This document shows, piece after piece, positions 8,637-17,431 of a stretch of 64,000 nt of DNA (positions within the stretch are counted from its first letter, which is position 1; every line of letters starts with the position of its first letter). This DNA is from Mariniblastus sp. (GTDB lineage Bacteria; Planctomycetota; Planctomycetia; Pirellulales; Pirellulaceae), in the NCBI GenBank assembly GCA_022447555.1, contig JAKVBF010000002.1, positions 472,568-536,567 of the forward strand. The letters run 5' to 3'. Position numbers and translations under genes: made by a program. The notes below the pieces were generated by a model. It had not been told where the DNA came from. It ran no database searches and saw nothing but the letters and a program-made list of their open reading frames with translations.

Positions 8637-9419
8637 CTATTCAGGCATTTTACCCGCAGCAATATCCTCTTCGTATTGGTTCATCAACGGCCACTCAACA
8701 GCACACGTGCCAAAGTCGGCCATACTCAAGTATCCGGTCACCCGTTTGATGACGGCGTCCAGTTGAGCATTATCTTTTCGAAACATCGGACCGTGGCTGG
8801 GTAGCAACCACTCGACGTCGCTTTCGCGAATTCGCGTCAATGATCGAATGAAGGCGGGTAAGTCACTGCCATGATGGGCATCGATTGCTCCAATGCATCC
8901 ATCCTGATAGATATTATCCCCGGAGAATAAGTACTTACCCAACCTGAAGGAAAGCTGGCTGTCCGTATGGCCTGGGGTCAACCAAACCTCCAGTTTCAAA
9001 TCGCCCACTTCAATGATGTCACCATCGTTAATCAGTGTCTCCACCTCTACCGGGGGCATCACCATATCGATTCCCTGGGCTTCAATCTGGGCGAATGTTT
9101 TAATCCGGTCACCATTTCGTAATGGTTCAGCAGCCAGTGGATGGGCGGAAACCGTCGTTCGCAAGATCTGCTTAGTTTTAGCCAAACCTTGAATGTGATC
9201 TACATCTGCATGAGTTGCAATTAAGGTCTTGCATTGCTGAAACGGAAAATCCATCTCACGAATTAACTCGACAACCTCATCAACATCTTCTTCATAGCCA
9301 ATGTCAATCATCACCCACTGATCTTTGTCATAAATCAAGTAGATGTTACAGCCAATGACATGCCCCAATTGATGGTTCAGTTCAATGATGTTCGGAAATA
9401 TTGGTTTGCGTTCGATCAT
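8637..9419 (-). CDS. MBL-fold metallohydrolase
   Basis: 260 residues with the metallo-beta-lactamase metal ligands: THADVDH (first His cluster, with Ala where the second His usually is in HxHxDH), TPGHTDSQ, FSGDNIY and a late SHGP. The order and spacing fit a glyoxalase II-like hydrolase. The missing second His of the first motif is unusual and may change metal loading. No signal peptide, so probably cytoplasmic. It stands between unrelated genes; 145 bases separate it from the dehydrogenase gene upstream. Substrate unknown. Confidence 0.88.
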   Translation of the reverse strand: MIERKPIFPNIIELNHQLGHVIGCNIYLIYDKDQWVMIDIGYEEDVDEVVELIREMDFPFQQCKTLIATHADVDHIQGLAKTKQILRTTVSAHPLAAEPLRNGDRIKTFAQIEAQGIDMVMPPVEVETLINDGDIIEVGDLKLEVWLTPGHTDSQLSFRLGKYLFSGDNIYQDGCIGAIDAHHGSDLPAFIRSLTRIRESDVEWLLPSHGPMFRKDNAQLDAVIKRVTGYLSMADFGTCAVEWPLMNQYEEDIAAGKMPE

Positions 9420-9487
9420 AAGTTTTCACTAATTCTATGCTAGGTTTTTTGAATTCTAAGTCGCAATTGGATTCGCGGCAACAACGC

Positions 9488-10342
9488 TTAGCTTCCCAAC
9501 GCCTGATCAATTCCAAGACGAAAATTGGGATAGGTTAAATTTATTCCAGTCGTCTTTAAAAGCCCGTGATTCGAGATCCTTTTGTTGGCTCCGTTTGGTT
9601 GTAGAGATTCGGTCTCAAATGCGCTCGGCCAACGGATCGGCCCCACACCCAATTGATTGGCTAAGTAATCGTAAAAATCGGATCGAAGTGGGGGATTCCC
9701 GTCAGAAACTAAAAAAGTCTCCTCCGATATTTTCTGACTTGCGACCTTACAGACCACTGCTGCCGCATCATCGACATGAATCAGATTGACATACCCCATG
9801 GGATCCAATTCTGACCAATTTGCATTTTTAATCGCGGTGATCTTTGGAATTCGGCCCGGCCCGTAAATTCCTGCCAATCTCAACACAACCGATCGAGACC
9901 ACAATTCAGACCGATGCAACAACGTCTCAGCATCCAAGCAAGCTTGGCTGCTGGGACGGGTGGGCTGCGTGGCCGAAGACTCGGTGACCCACTCCCCGTC
10001 ACCGCCGCCGTAAACCCCAGTTGTGCTGATATAAATAAGCTGACCTGTTGCCTCTGGCAAATGTTGCAAAACACTATTGAATCCGTCGACATAGACATCT
10101 CGTACGTCGGAATAGCGACCACGATCGTAGCCAACGGAAAACAGGACGGTATCGGCCCCAGGCAAATCGCTTAATGAATCAGCCTCAGTTATGTCTGCAA
10201 TAATTGGCCGGATTCCAATAGATTTCAATTCGGCCACACGCTTAGATGAGCGAGTGACGGCAGTCACCTCGTCTCCAGCCTGAATCCATTGCTTCGCCAC
10301 CCGTAAACCAAGGTATCCGCACCCAATGACCAATCGATTCAC
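9488..10342 (-). CDS. NAD-dependent epimerase/dehydratase-like protein (YeeZ type)
   Basis: An extended-SDR Rossmann protein. The dinucleotide motif VIGCGYLGLRVA is at the N-terminus, ISTTGVYGGGDG matches the active-site strand, and RLAGIYGPGR and NLIHVDDAA match the substrate side of the family. The start is set at GTG 10342, placing VNRLVIGCG at the N-terminus with GGTGGA a few bases upstream; TTG 10357 is the alternative. About 284 residues, the usual YeeZ-like length. Cytoplasmic; substrate unknown. Confidence 0.85.
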   Translation of the reverse strand: MNRLVIGCGYLGLRVAKQWIQAGDEVTAVTRSSKRVAELKSIGIRPIIADITEADSLSDLPGADTVLFSVGYDRGRYSDVRDVYVDGFNSVLQHLPEATGQLIYISTTGVYGGGDGEWVTESSATQPTRPSSQACLDAETLLHRSELWSRSVVLRLAGIYGPGRIPKITAIKNANWSELDPMGYVNLIHVDDAAAVVCKVASQKISEETFLVSDGNPPLRSDFYDYLANQLGVGPIRWPSAFETESLQPNGANKRISNHGLLKTTGINLTYPNFRLGIDQALGS

Positions 10343-10554
10343 CGCAATTTCCACCAAGTTTCTGTTAGGTTCAAGCCCACAAAATTGTTAAAACCGTTGA
10401 AAATAACCTTTTAAACAGGGTCAACTTCACCCAACTTACTGCGAAGTCGGTAAGTCAATGTTACAATAACCGTAGGAGTGACGTCAGCCATCACTTATGT
10501 CTGATAAGACCCTTACAAACTGAGCTTTTTCTCCCCACCAAGGAAACACCTCAA

Positions 10555-11703
10555 ATGCGACTCGCATCCCAGCAAACCTCCAAGAGAACCTTCGCCTGTC
10601 TCATTGCATTCCCCCTTTTCATGATGCTTTGGCTCTGCTCAGCAGTCGTCATGGGACAAGAGGAAGAGAACTCGAACGAAACATCAGCCGCAAATAAGCC
10701 CAGTATTAGTTTAGATTTCCTCAACGAAGGAACCGCACCCAGCTCGATCGAACAATTACGACTGATGGAGGAGCAAGTCCTCAAAATCGCAGACATGGTG
10801 AAACCTGCAACCGTCAACATCGCAGTTGGAGAATCTCAAGGGACTGGTGTCGTCATCAGCCGTGACGGCTACATTCTGACTGCAGCGCACGTCATCAACC
10901 GCCCGGGGTTGAATGCCCGAATCACTTTCCCAGACGGCCAGGTCACCTTTGCAACCACACTAGGCACCCATCCCGGAATCGACTCGGGAATGCTCAAACT
11001 GAATACGCCCGGTAAATGGCCTTACCTTGACGTTGGAGAATCTGAATCGCTCAAACGGGGCCAGTGGGTTATCGCAATCGGTCACCCGGGTGGCTTAGAC
11101 AAAGACCGTGGTTTGGTCGTTCGGGTTGGCCGACTGATTTATAAGAGTCGTTCCGTTCTGCGTACTGACTGCACGTTGGTCGGAGGGGACTCAGGTGGAC
11201 CTCTGGTCGACATGGACGGCTATGTGATCGGAATTCATAGTCGGATCGGATCCAGCCTAACTGATAACTTACATGTTCCCATCGATATTTTTTCAGAAGA
11301 GTGGGACATGCTGGCCGATGATTTTGGCGTGGTTGTCGGGAGTAGCACCGCCTACTTAGGAATGAGCTTGGACTCCGGTACCAATGTCGTAAACCGCGTG
11401 AACCCCAACCAACCGGCTGCGAAAGCCGGAATACAAGTCGGTGACAAGATCATTCAAATTGGAGAGGCAAAAATAGAGTCGCCAGCCGATTTACGGCGAG
11501 CCCTACGTGATAAGAAGCCTCGCGACGAAGTGGTGATCAGAGTTTCTCGTAAAGAAAAAATTCGCCCCAAACAGGATAAAGACTCGGAGGATAAAGACTC
11601 GGAGGATAAAGACTCGGAGGATAAAGACTCGGAGGATAAAGACTCGGAGGATAAAACAAAGCAGGTTGAATTGGATGTCACTGTCACGCTCGGCTATGGC
11701 TAA
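10555..11703 (+). CDS. HtrA/DegP-like S1C serine protease with one PDZ domain
   Basis: 382 residues, exported (hydrophobic segment 12-33). The trypsin-like domain at about 75-255 has a complete triad: His112 in TAAHV, Asp143 in HPGIDSGMLKL and Ser213 in GGDSGGPL. One PDZ domain follows at about 265-332 (YLGMSLDSG, AAKAGIQVGDKIIQI). After it come five perfect copies of a 15-base repeat encoding DKDSE-type units, then a short beta-strand-like tail. It probably degrades or chaperones misfolded envelope proteins. AAGGAAACACC precedes the ATG. The next gene, 53 bases downstream, is a degenerate relative, so the two look like an operon and an old duplication. Confidence 0.92.
   Translation: MRLASQQTSKRTFACLIAFPLFMMLWLCSAVVMGQEEENSNETSAANKPSISLDFLNEGTAPSSIEQLRLMEEQVLKIADMVKPATVNIAVGESQGTGVVISRDGYILTAAHVINRPGLNARITFPDGQVTFATTLGTHPGIDSGMLKLNTPGKWPYLDVGESESLKRGQWVIAIGHPGGLDKDRGLVVRVGRLIYKSRSVLRTDCTLVGGDSGGPLVDMDGYVIGIHSRIGSSLTDNLHVPIDIFSEEWDMLADDFGVVVGSSTAYLGMSLDSGTNVVNRVNPNQPAAKAGIQVGDKIIQIGEAKIESPADLRRALRDKKPRDEVVIRVSRKEKIRPKQDKDSEDKDSEDKDSEDKDSEDKDSEDKTKQVELDVTVTLGYG
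11575..11655 (+). repeat. 15-bp tandem repeat inside the HtrA-like gene
   Basis: GATAAAGACTCGGAG is repeated five times without any mismatch, plus a partial sixth unit. It encodes a highly charged Lys/Asp/Ser/Glu linker after the PDZ domain. Perfect identity implies recent expansion by slippage. Confidence 0.95.
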
Positions 11704-11756
11704 TCATGCCGCCCACGCAATTCCATCCATCAATCATCTCACCAAGGCACACTCAA

Positions 11757-13247
11757 ATGAAAATCTCATTACAAACAAACCTTTTTCTATGGGCGTTGAT
11801 CGCGATCACGATCGCAATCCACTCCTCGGTCAACGCACATGCGGCCGTACCCTCGGCTGCATCGGTTTTCCTGGCTGCGCAGACGCAAGCTGACGAGAAA
11901 GACGACGAGAAAGACGACGAGAAAGACGACGAGAAAGACGACGAGAAAGACGACGAGAAAGACGACGAGAAGGCTGACGAGAAAAAATCCGAAAAGACTC
12001 CCAGACGGAGCACTCGATCTTCCAGATACTCAAAGTCTGCGTCTGACTTTGTTTCCGTTTTCTCGCCCGCCATTGCGTCTGTGACTCCGGCCACGGTAAT
12101 CGTCACCGATGGAAAGCGACAAATTGCATTAGGCACCATTGTCGGTTCCGAGGGATTGGTACTTACCAAAGCAAGTGAACTGAAAGGGAAGGTCACTTGC
12201 GAATTGGCGGATGGCCGAAAGTTGCTCGCTTCGATTCAGGGAATCGATCCCAAAACGGATCTCGCACTACTAAAAATTGAGGCTAAGGACCTTGTTGTGG
12301 CTACCATCAACCCAAGTGCCAAACCTAAAGTCGGTGCCTGGGTAGCAACCGTTGGACCAGACGAAACCCCTCTGACCGTTGGAGTTGTCGGTTGCAATAG
12401 CCGAAAGATAAAAGGATCACGAGCGATGATGGGCGTCTTTCTGGCGGATTTGGAACCGGGAAAAAAGGGAGTTCGAATCAACCAAGTCACTGCAAATTCT
12501 CCAGCAGAACGGGCCAACATCTTGGTCAACGACATCATCACGGCCATTGACGGAAAAGAGACGCCAGACCGCTCCACGCTTCAAGAAACCGTTGCGGCTT
12601 ACAGCCCGGGTGACAGAATCACGATCACCATACTGCGCCGGAGAAAGGAAATCGAAATCTCCCTAACCCTAGGCGATGGCAACAAAATCAACCCAATGAT
12701 GGATCGCAGCAACCAACAAAATCGCATGGGCAGCACCCTAAGCAGCCGACGAAACGACTTCGAACTCGCAATGCAACATGATTCGCCACTCCAAGCCAAG
12801 CAGTGCGGCGGACCGCTTGTCGATCTTTCCGGCAATGTTGTAGGCATAAACATCGCACGTTCCGGTCGGGTCGACAGCTTGGCGTTACCTTCGGAGGTTG
12901 TGCTTCCCATCTTACAAGAGTTAAAGACCGGAAACATGCTGCCCGCCATTGTTAATAAAGAGAAACTCGATCGCATTGAAGCGGAATTGGCCGCTTTGGT
13001 TACAGCGGACAAAGATGCGTCAGCATCCGAAGCCGAGATGAAATTGAAATTCGAAACTCAGAAAGCAAGGGAAGAAGAACTCGCCAAGATGTTGAAAGAT
13101 ATTGAAAGTCGGCTTGAAGAATTAAAGGACTCTAAGTCCGAATCTGAGAAAGAACTCAAAAGCCTGAAAGCGAAAATTGAGAAATCGCAAAAGTCTCGAG
13201 AACGGCTAGAAGCTGACAGAAAGCGACTGTCGACAGGCGTCCGATAG
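11757..13247 (+). CDS. degenerate HtrA-like protein with nested PDZ and C-terminal coiled coil
   Basis: 496 residues from ATG 11757 (signal peptide MKISLQTNLFLWALIAITIA), preceded by AAGG; the frame opens at 11706. After a DEKD repeat (45-77) a trypsin-like domain begins near 100. The usual catalytic His is Ser140 (LTKAS), Asp168 is kept (KTDLALLKI), and the nucleophile Ser is Cys350 (QCGGPL). Between the strand ending LTVGVVG (210) and the QHDSPLQAKQCGGPL loop lies a whole PDZ domain (about 224-306), which in HtrA proteins normally follows the protease. A charged coiled coil fills 403-492. With His lost it is probably not a normal protease and may act as adaptor or scaffold for its upstream neighbour. 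A terminator follows. Confidence 0.88.
   Translation: MKISLQTNLFLWALIAITIAIHSSVNAHAAVPSAASVFLAAQTQADEKDDEKDDEKDDEKDDEKDDEKDDEKADEKKSEKTPRRSTRSSRYSKSASDFVSVFSPAIASVTPATVIVTDGKRQIALGTIVGSEGLVLTKASELKGKVTCELADGRKLLASIQGIDPKTDLALLKIEAKDLVVATINPSAKPKVGAWVATVGPDETPLTVGVVGCNSRKIKGSRAMMGVFLADLEPGKKGVRINQVTANSPAERANILVNDIITAIDGKETPDRSTLQETVAAYSPGDRITITILRRRKEIEISLTLGDGNKINPMMDRSNQQNRMGSTLSSRRNDFELAMQHDSPLQAKQCGGPLVDLSGNVVGINIARSGRVDSLALPSEVVLPILQELKTGNMLPAIVNKEKLDRIEAELAALVTADKDASASEAEMKLKFETQKAREEELAKMLKDIESRLEELKDSKSESEKELKSLKAKIEKSQKSRERLEADRKRLSTGVR
11892..11987 (+). repeat. 12-bp tandem repeat inside the degenerate HtrA-like gene
   Basis: GACGAGAAAGAC is repeated six times, then two diverged units follow, encoding DEKD units just after the signal peptide. 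Its unit differs in length and sequence from the repeat in the neighbouring gene, yet it also encodes a Lys/Asp/Glu linker. Confidence 0.95.
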
Positions 13248-13271
13248 AAACACCGATCGCCCTTACGCCAC

Positions 13272-13300
13272 AAAGCCCGGCACACTCGTCTCGGGCTTTT
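13272..13300. terminator. terminator between convergent genes
   Basis: AAGCCCG and CGGGCTT form a stem with a 12-base loop; TTTT follows on the plus strand. It ends the two-gene protease operon about 25 bases after its stop and lies 30 bases beyond the stop of ruvX on the other strand. Confidence 0.8.
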
Positions 13301-13329
13301 CTATTGCCTGTGTAAATCAGCAACCACTC

Positions 13330-13809
13330 CTATTCGATTGCTTCGATTTTGCGGTGGTGGGTTCGGCACTCAAGGTAAGCTGACAAAATAATTTGGGCGG
13401 CGATTTTATCCAGTTTCGCCTTACGCGATTTTCCGCTTAACCCGCTTTGCGATAAAAACTCACGAGCCAATACCGTCGTGTAACGCTCGTCCATCCAGTC
13501 AACCGGAAGTCCCGTTTGTTCATTCAACCAAGCACCAAATCGACGAGCTTCTTGTGATTTTTGGCTTTCATCACCACTCATGTGGACCGGCAATCCCAAA
13601 ACGAAACCACACAAACTCTCCCTACGCGCAAGCTGCTTGAAATAATCGGCGTCTTGGTGGGGGCTACGGCAAACATACGTCTCAAGAGGACTCGAAATGA
13701 TCTGTTCTGTGTCACAAACGGCGATTCCGATCCGCACTGTGCCAAAATCGATACCGGCAAGACGACCACTGGATGGCAACAACGTTTTATCAGGCTTAGG
13801 AATATTCAT
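13330..13809 (-). CDS. ruvX: Holliday junction resolvase-like / pre-16S rRNA nuclease YqgF
   Basis: 159 residues of the RNase H-like YqgF/RuvX family, implicated in 16S rRNA 5' maturation. Motifs: AGIDFGTVRIGIAVCD (first catalytic Asp), VLGLPVHMSGDES, WMDERYTT (Glu), and KLDKIAAQIILSAYL (last Asp). The N-terminus is about 15 residues longer than usual. It begins 12 bases after the stop of the alpha/beta hydrolase gene and is the last gene of that minus-strand run. Confidence 0.93.
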   Translation of the reverse strand: MNIPKPDKTLLPSSGRLAGIDFGTVRIGIAVCDTEQIISSPLETYVCRSPHQDADYFKQLARRESLCGFVLGLPVHMSGDESQKSQEARRFGAWLNEQTGLPVDWMDERYTTVLAREFLSQSGLSGKSRKAKLDKIAAQIILSAYLECRTHHRKIEAIE

Positions 13810-13821
13810 GGGGATAGTGAG

Positions 13822-14877
13822 TTACTCCGTTTTACTTTCGGGCTGTGCCTCGATTGGATTCATTTCCTTCGCCGAAATAAAATAGCCTTCTTCAATAAAA
13901 CGAAGAGTTGATTCTAAAGTGATTTTATTTTTCATCATTGTCGAGTGAAGTAACGGTCGCACCAGCCAATCTTTTGCGCCCATCAAACGAGTCTCTTCAA
14001 GACTGACGGTAAAATCATCAGGCCCCGTCAGAACGAAATTGTTCAATTTTTGAGTCTCATCTTGGGCTCCAGAAATGATTCCAAATTCGAACGGGGGAGT
14101 GGCCAAGTGTGGTTCAAGATCTTCCCATTTCTCTCCTAATTGTTTTCCAGCGACTCCTGCCGCCGCATTAAATAACGGATTGTTCCGTAAAAAGTGTGCG
14201 AATTGCGAACCTTGATTCGGCGGGCCTAACATCACCATACGATGAAATCGTGGATCCATGCCTTCTTTCTGTAGCATCAAATCACTCAGATAGTGTCGTA
14301 TCACAATATTGCCCATGCTGTGTGCGACAAAATTAATTTCTGTAACATCTGACCCTAAGTGCCGTATCAACCGGGCGAGGTCGTTCGCATGCCGTGCGAT
14401 CACACCACGCGAGCTGGCGTACTCGACATTGATCGCCTGATAGTCACTATTCTCTTCCAAGTAATCTGCCAAAGGCGCCATCGAATGACTTGATCTCATC
14501 AAGCCGTGTAAAATGATTACTAACTTTCCCGCATTTGGCCGAATGTCACCGCTGGCCACCAACCCATCGAGCTGAAGCTTACATTGCTCTAAAGTGCCCC
14601 AGCCCTGACGGACATCTTTGGGATCAATCAAACGATGATGCCCAGTGACCGCGTTTCGCTGGATTCGCCAATCAGAAAGATAAACAATGTCCGTCCAAAA
14701 CTGACGACCACCCATCGTTTTCAGTTTCAAATTGAATGGCATGACGCCCTCATGTTTACCGTTTGACTGATCCGACTGCCCAAACAACAGGCCTGCAGAT
14801 CCCTGAAACGACAACGCCAACACAATGGCAATACCGATTTGTCCCCGATAGACCAAATTTAGAGATATTGCTCCCAT
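13822..14877 (-). CDS. exported alpha/beta-hydrolase (lipase-like)
   Basis: 351 residues. A hydrophobic N-terminal segment (IGIAIVLALSFQGSAGLLF) suggests export. The fold signatures are IILHGLMRSSHSM (oxyanion-hole HG), FVAHSMGNIVIRHYL with the nucleophile Ser in GxSxG-like HSMGN, and MLGPPNQGSQFA. It resembles bacterial triacylglycerol-lipase/PGAP1-like hydrolases. The catalytic Asp and His are less certain; HS in RPLLHSTMM is a candidate His. Its start overlaps the end of the mannose-1-phosphate guanylyltransferase gene by 19 bases, so the two are cotranscribed. Substrate unknown, perhaps lipid. Confidence 0.82.
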   Translation of the reverse strand: MGAISLNLVYRGQIGIAIVLALSFQGSAGLLFGQSDQSNGKHEGVMPFNLKLKTMGGRQFWTDIVYLSDWRIQRNAVTGHHRLIDPKDVRQGWGTLEQCKLQLDGLVASGDIRPNAGKLVIILHGLMRSSHSMAPLADYLEENSDYQAINVEYASSRGVIARHANDLARLIRHLGSDVTEINFVAHSMGNIVIRHYLSDLMLQKEGMDPRFHRMVMLGPPNQGSQFAHFLRNNPLFNAAAGVAGKQLGEKWEDLEPHLATPPFEFGIISGAQDETQKLNNFVLTGPDDFTVSLEETRLMGAKDWLVRPLLHSTMMKNKITLESTLRFIEEGYFISAKEMNPIEAQPESKTE

Positions 14878-15947
14878 TGCCTCTCCTCCAACTGCTGAAC
14901 CACTTGCTTGACTGCCGCTTCATCGTTGCGTTCAGCAATCAGCGTTGCATCGGCCGTGTGGACGATAATACAGTTTTTTATTCCAACTGTAACAATCAAG
15001 TGCTCTGATTCAGAATCCCCTGCCTGAATGATGCAATTCTGGGTATCAAGCATCATCGCGCGTCCGGATGAAGTGTTTCCATGTTCATCCCTCCCCCGCA
15101 ACCGAGGCAATGCAGACCAGTTACCTAAGTCATCCCACTCGAAAGGCGCTTCCACGACTAAGACATTTTCGTAATGCTCCATGACCGCGAAATCGATGGA
15201 TTTACAATCCATCGCTGTAAACTCGCGCTGCAAAATTTCGTTGAATTCCGGCAATCCAATGCTTTCTGAAATCTTGGTGACTCGATGGAACATTGCCGGC
15301 TCAAAACGTCGGATCGCCTCTAGAATGGTCTTGGCCTTCCAAACAAAAATCCCAGAGTTCCAATAGAACGTTCCTGAATCAAGAAACTCCTGTGCCGTGG
15401 CGGCATCCGGCTTCTCACGGAAACAATCAACACGATAGGCCGAAAAACCAGCACAATCGAGACTCGCATCATCCCTTTGGATATAACCAAAGACTTCAGC
15501 CGGGTAGGTAGGTTGAATCCCAAACGTGACAATCCTTTGCGGGTCCTCCTCAACCAGCTCAACAGCTCCTTGGAGCGATTTCTGAAATAGATCGGTCGGA
15601 GTAATCACGTGGTCCGCTGGCATGACCACCATCGTTGCCTCCGGATCCCGAGACGCAATGAGCGCTGCGGCCAAACTGATACAGGGTGCCGTATCTCGCT
15701 TCGCCGGCTCGCCAATAATGCACTCGCGTGGAATACCTGGCAGTTGCACGGCAATTGGGTCAACCAAAGACTGATTGGTAACGATCATGATATGATCGTT
15801 GCTACAAAATCCGGCCAAACGGTCAACGGTCGATTGCAACATACTTCGGTCTCCCGTCAGTTTCAGGAGCTGCTTGGGGTTGCTCTTACGACTGGCAGGC
15901 CAGAAACGAGTCCCCGCCCCTCCCGCCATGATTGTCGCATAAACCAT
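14859..15947 (-). CDS. manC: mannose-1-phosphate guanylyltransferase
   Basis: About 362 residues. It makes GDP-mannose from mannose-1-phosphate and GTP for polysaccharide and glycan synthesis. Seen: MAGGAGTRFWPASR (nucleotide-binding loop), PADHVI, FREKPDAATA and SIDFAVMEHYENV, all typical of the GMP nucleotidyltransferase domain. It is monofunctional: the C-terminal phosphomannose isomerase domain of long ManC proteins is absent. ATG 15947 (MVYATIMAGG) has AGGAT at good spacing; ATG 15953 is two codons earlier but too close to that site. It is the first gene of the overlap-coupled run to ruvX. Confidence 0.92.
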   Translation of the reverse strand: MVYATIMAGGAGTRFWPASRKSNPKQLLKLTGDRSMLQSTVDRLAGFCSNDHIMIVTNQSLVDPIAVQLPGIPRECIIGEPAKRDTAPCISLAAALIASRDPEATMVVMPADHVITPTDLFQKSLQGAVELVEEDPQRIVTFGIQPTYPAEVFGYIQRDDASLDCAGFSAYRVDCFREKPDAATAQEFLDSGTFYWNSGIFVWKAKTILEAIRRFEPAMFHRVTKISESIGLPEFNEILQREFTAMDCKSIDFAVMEHYENVLVVEAPFEWDDLGNWSALPRLRGRDEHGNTSSGRAMMLDTQNCIIQAGDSESEHLIVTVGIKNCIIVHTADATLIAERNDEAAVKQVVQQLEERQWEQYL

Positions 15948-16025
15948 AATCATTCATCCTTTTATTTTTTAATTAAAACACCGGCGTTTTAACAGCTCGG
16001 TTGGCTACCTGTTCGGAGCGGTCAT

Positions 16026-17420
16026 TCAATCAAAATACTTGGACGCGACTACGTCTTCCATTTTTCCCATTCGCGCAACAACTTGCTGTTGGTCAACGGC
16101 GAACGAGGGATTGATTTCTATGGTCACGCCTTCCGCGACAGAAACTCCTGCACGTTCCAACCATTTTCGGTGTAAGTCACTCATGGCCTTCTTTACGTGC
16201 TCCGGGGTCTCTGAACTTGCAGGAGGTGCGTTCTTGACAGCGCAAAACCCCTCGGCGGGGTCAACTTCACAGACAATGGCATTTTTAGCCTTTGGCAGAA
16301 GATCAAAAATAAACTTCTCAAACTTGGTAGCGTTGGCATGTTCCGGTCTCACTAAATCGCCATCACGATCTATGTAGGGCACCTGCTTTTGCGCTCTGTG
16401 GAAAGGGAGGGAATCGGTATCGTGCCGAACCCGATCCAGAAAGGATGAGTTAAAAACATGCACGGCAATACTTCCAGCCCAAAATTTCAAGGATCCGTCA
16501 GGATTTTGGGCTCTCGCGTGCTCTTCAGGCAGATCACTGTATTCAATGATTTGAACATTACCGTCGACTGAAACAACATTTCCAACTTTCTGCAGTGGTT
16601 CGTTTTTACGTATGACCTGCGTCGTCATTTCTGATTCGTTCATAATATGAAAACCGATCAGCGATGGGTCACATGCCTGAATCAAAGGATTATCGACCTG
16701 TCCGTAAAAAATATGTTCAACACCACGATCCAACATCTCCTGGAGATGGCCACTTTCGACTAACCCGGCAATGGCACCACCATGTCCGTTCGGACTTTGA
16801 AAAATAGAATGCTTTTCAGCCAAGATGATTTTCCCATCAGAATCCACCGCCGGCATCACGCCTTGGCAAAACATCCGAAAATCACGATCTGGATAACCAA
16901 AACGTTTGTTCTGTGTCAAATAGTTGAGCGACTCATTATGCGTTGGAGGACTGGTCATGACATAAAAAGGGATGATGCCGCCAAATTGCTTGGCCCGGGC
17001 CGCGACCTTCTCAATAATAATTTGGTACAAACTCCGCTGGCTTAGGGGACCAATCGGAAACATTCCCTTGGGGTGGTCAAAACCCAACCGACTCCCCTGC
17101 CCTCCTGCCGTAAGAACCATCGCAACCTTTCCAGCAGCAATGGCCTCGCCCCCTAATTCCAATGCTTTGCTATGTGCAACCGAATCTCGAAACCGATCTA
17201 ACGTAATCGCTGGAGGCGGCTCCGCTCGGGCGGCTTTTTCACTCCAAAGTTGCTCTAGTCCTTCTTGAGCCAACAAGCATCGAAGCTGCTCGAAATCGAT
17301 GGATTCGATTTGGCCTTGTAGATGTTGTTGCTGCAGCGGGACTAAGGTATCCCAAAATTCCAATAAGTGGGATTGACCGTAGGTATTCAGCAGTGACGAT
17401 AAAGATTCAGGACAACTCAT
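16026..17420 (-). CDS. UTP--hexose-1-phosphate uridylyltransferase (UDPGP family)
   Basis: 464 residues related to eukaryotic-type UDP-N-acetylglucosamine/UDP-galactose pyrophosphorylases (AGX1-like). It would make a UDP-sugar from UTP and a hexose- or N-acetylhexosamine-1-phosphate. Seen: LTAGGQGSRLGFDHPKGMF (UTP-binding loop), QSPNGHGGAIAGL, GQVDNPLIQACDP, and a C-terminal left-handed beta region ending near FAVDQQQVV. AGGAAA lies eight bases before the ATG. The gene for a 127-residue unknown protein precedes it by 11 bases. The exact sugar cannot be decided from sequence. Confidence 0.9.
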   Translation of the reverse strand: MSCPESLSSLLNTYGQSHLLEFWDTLVPLQQQHLQGQIESIDFEQLRCLLAQEGLEQLWSEKAARAEPPPAITLDRFRDSVAHSKALELGGEAIAAGKVAMVLTAGGQGSRLGFDHPKGMFPIGPLSQRSLYQIIIEKVAARAKQFGGIIPFYVMTSPPTHNESLNYLTQNKRFGYPDRDFRMFCQGVMPAVDSDGKIILAEKHSIFQSPNGHGGAIAGLVESGHLQEMLDRGVEHIFYGQVDNPLIQACDPSLIGFHIMNESEMTTQVIRKNEPLQKVGNVVSVDGNVQIIEYSDLPEEHARAQNPDGSLKFWAGSIAVHVFNSSFLDRVRHDTDSLPFHRAQKQVPYIDRDGDLVRPEHANATKFEKFIFDLLPKAKNAIVCEVDPAEGFCAVKNAPPASSETPEHVKKAMSDLHRKWLERAGVSVAEGVTIEINPSFAVDQQQVVARMGKMEDVVASKYFD

Positions 17421-17431
17421 TTCTGGTTTTC

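Noticed and set aside
11753-12196. Minus-strand frame with long Ser/Phe repeats
   Set aside because: It is the antisense image of the DEKD repeat in the degenerate HtrA-like gene.
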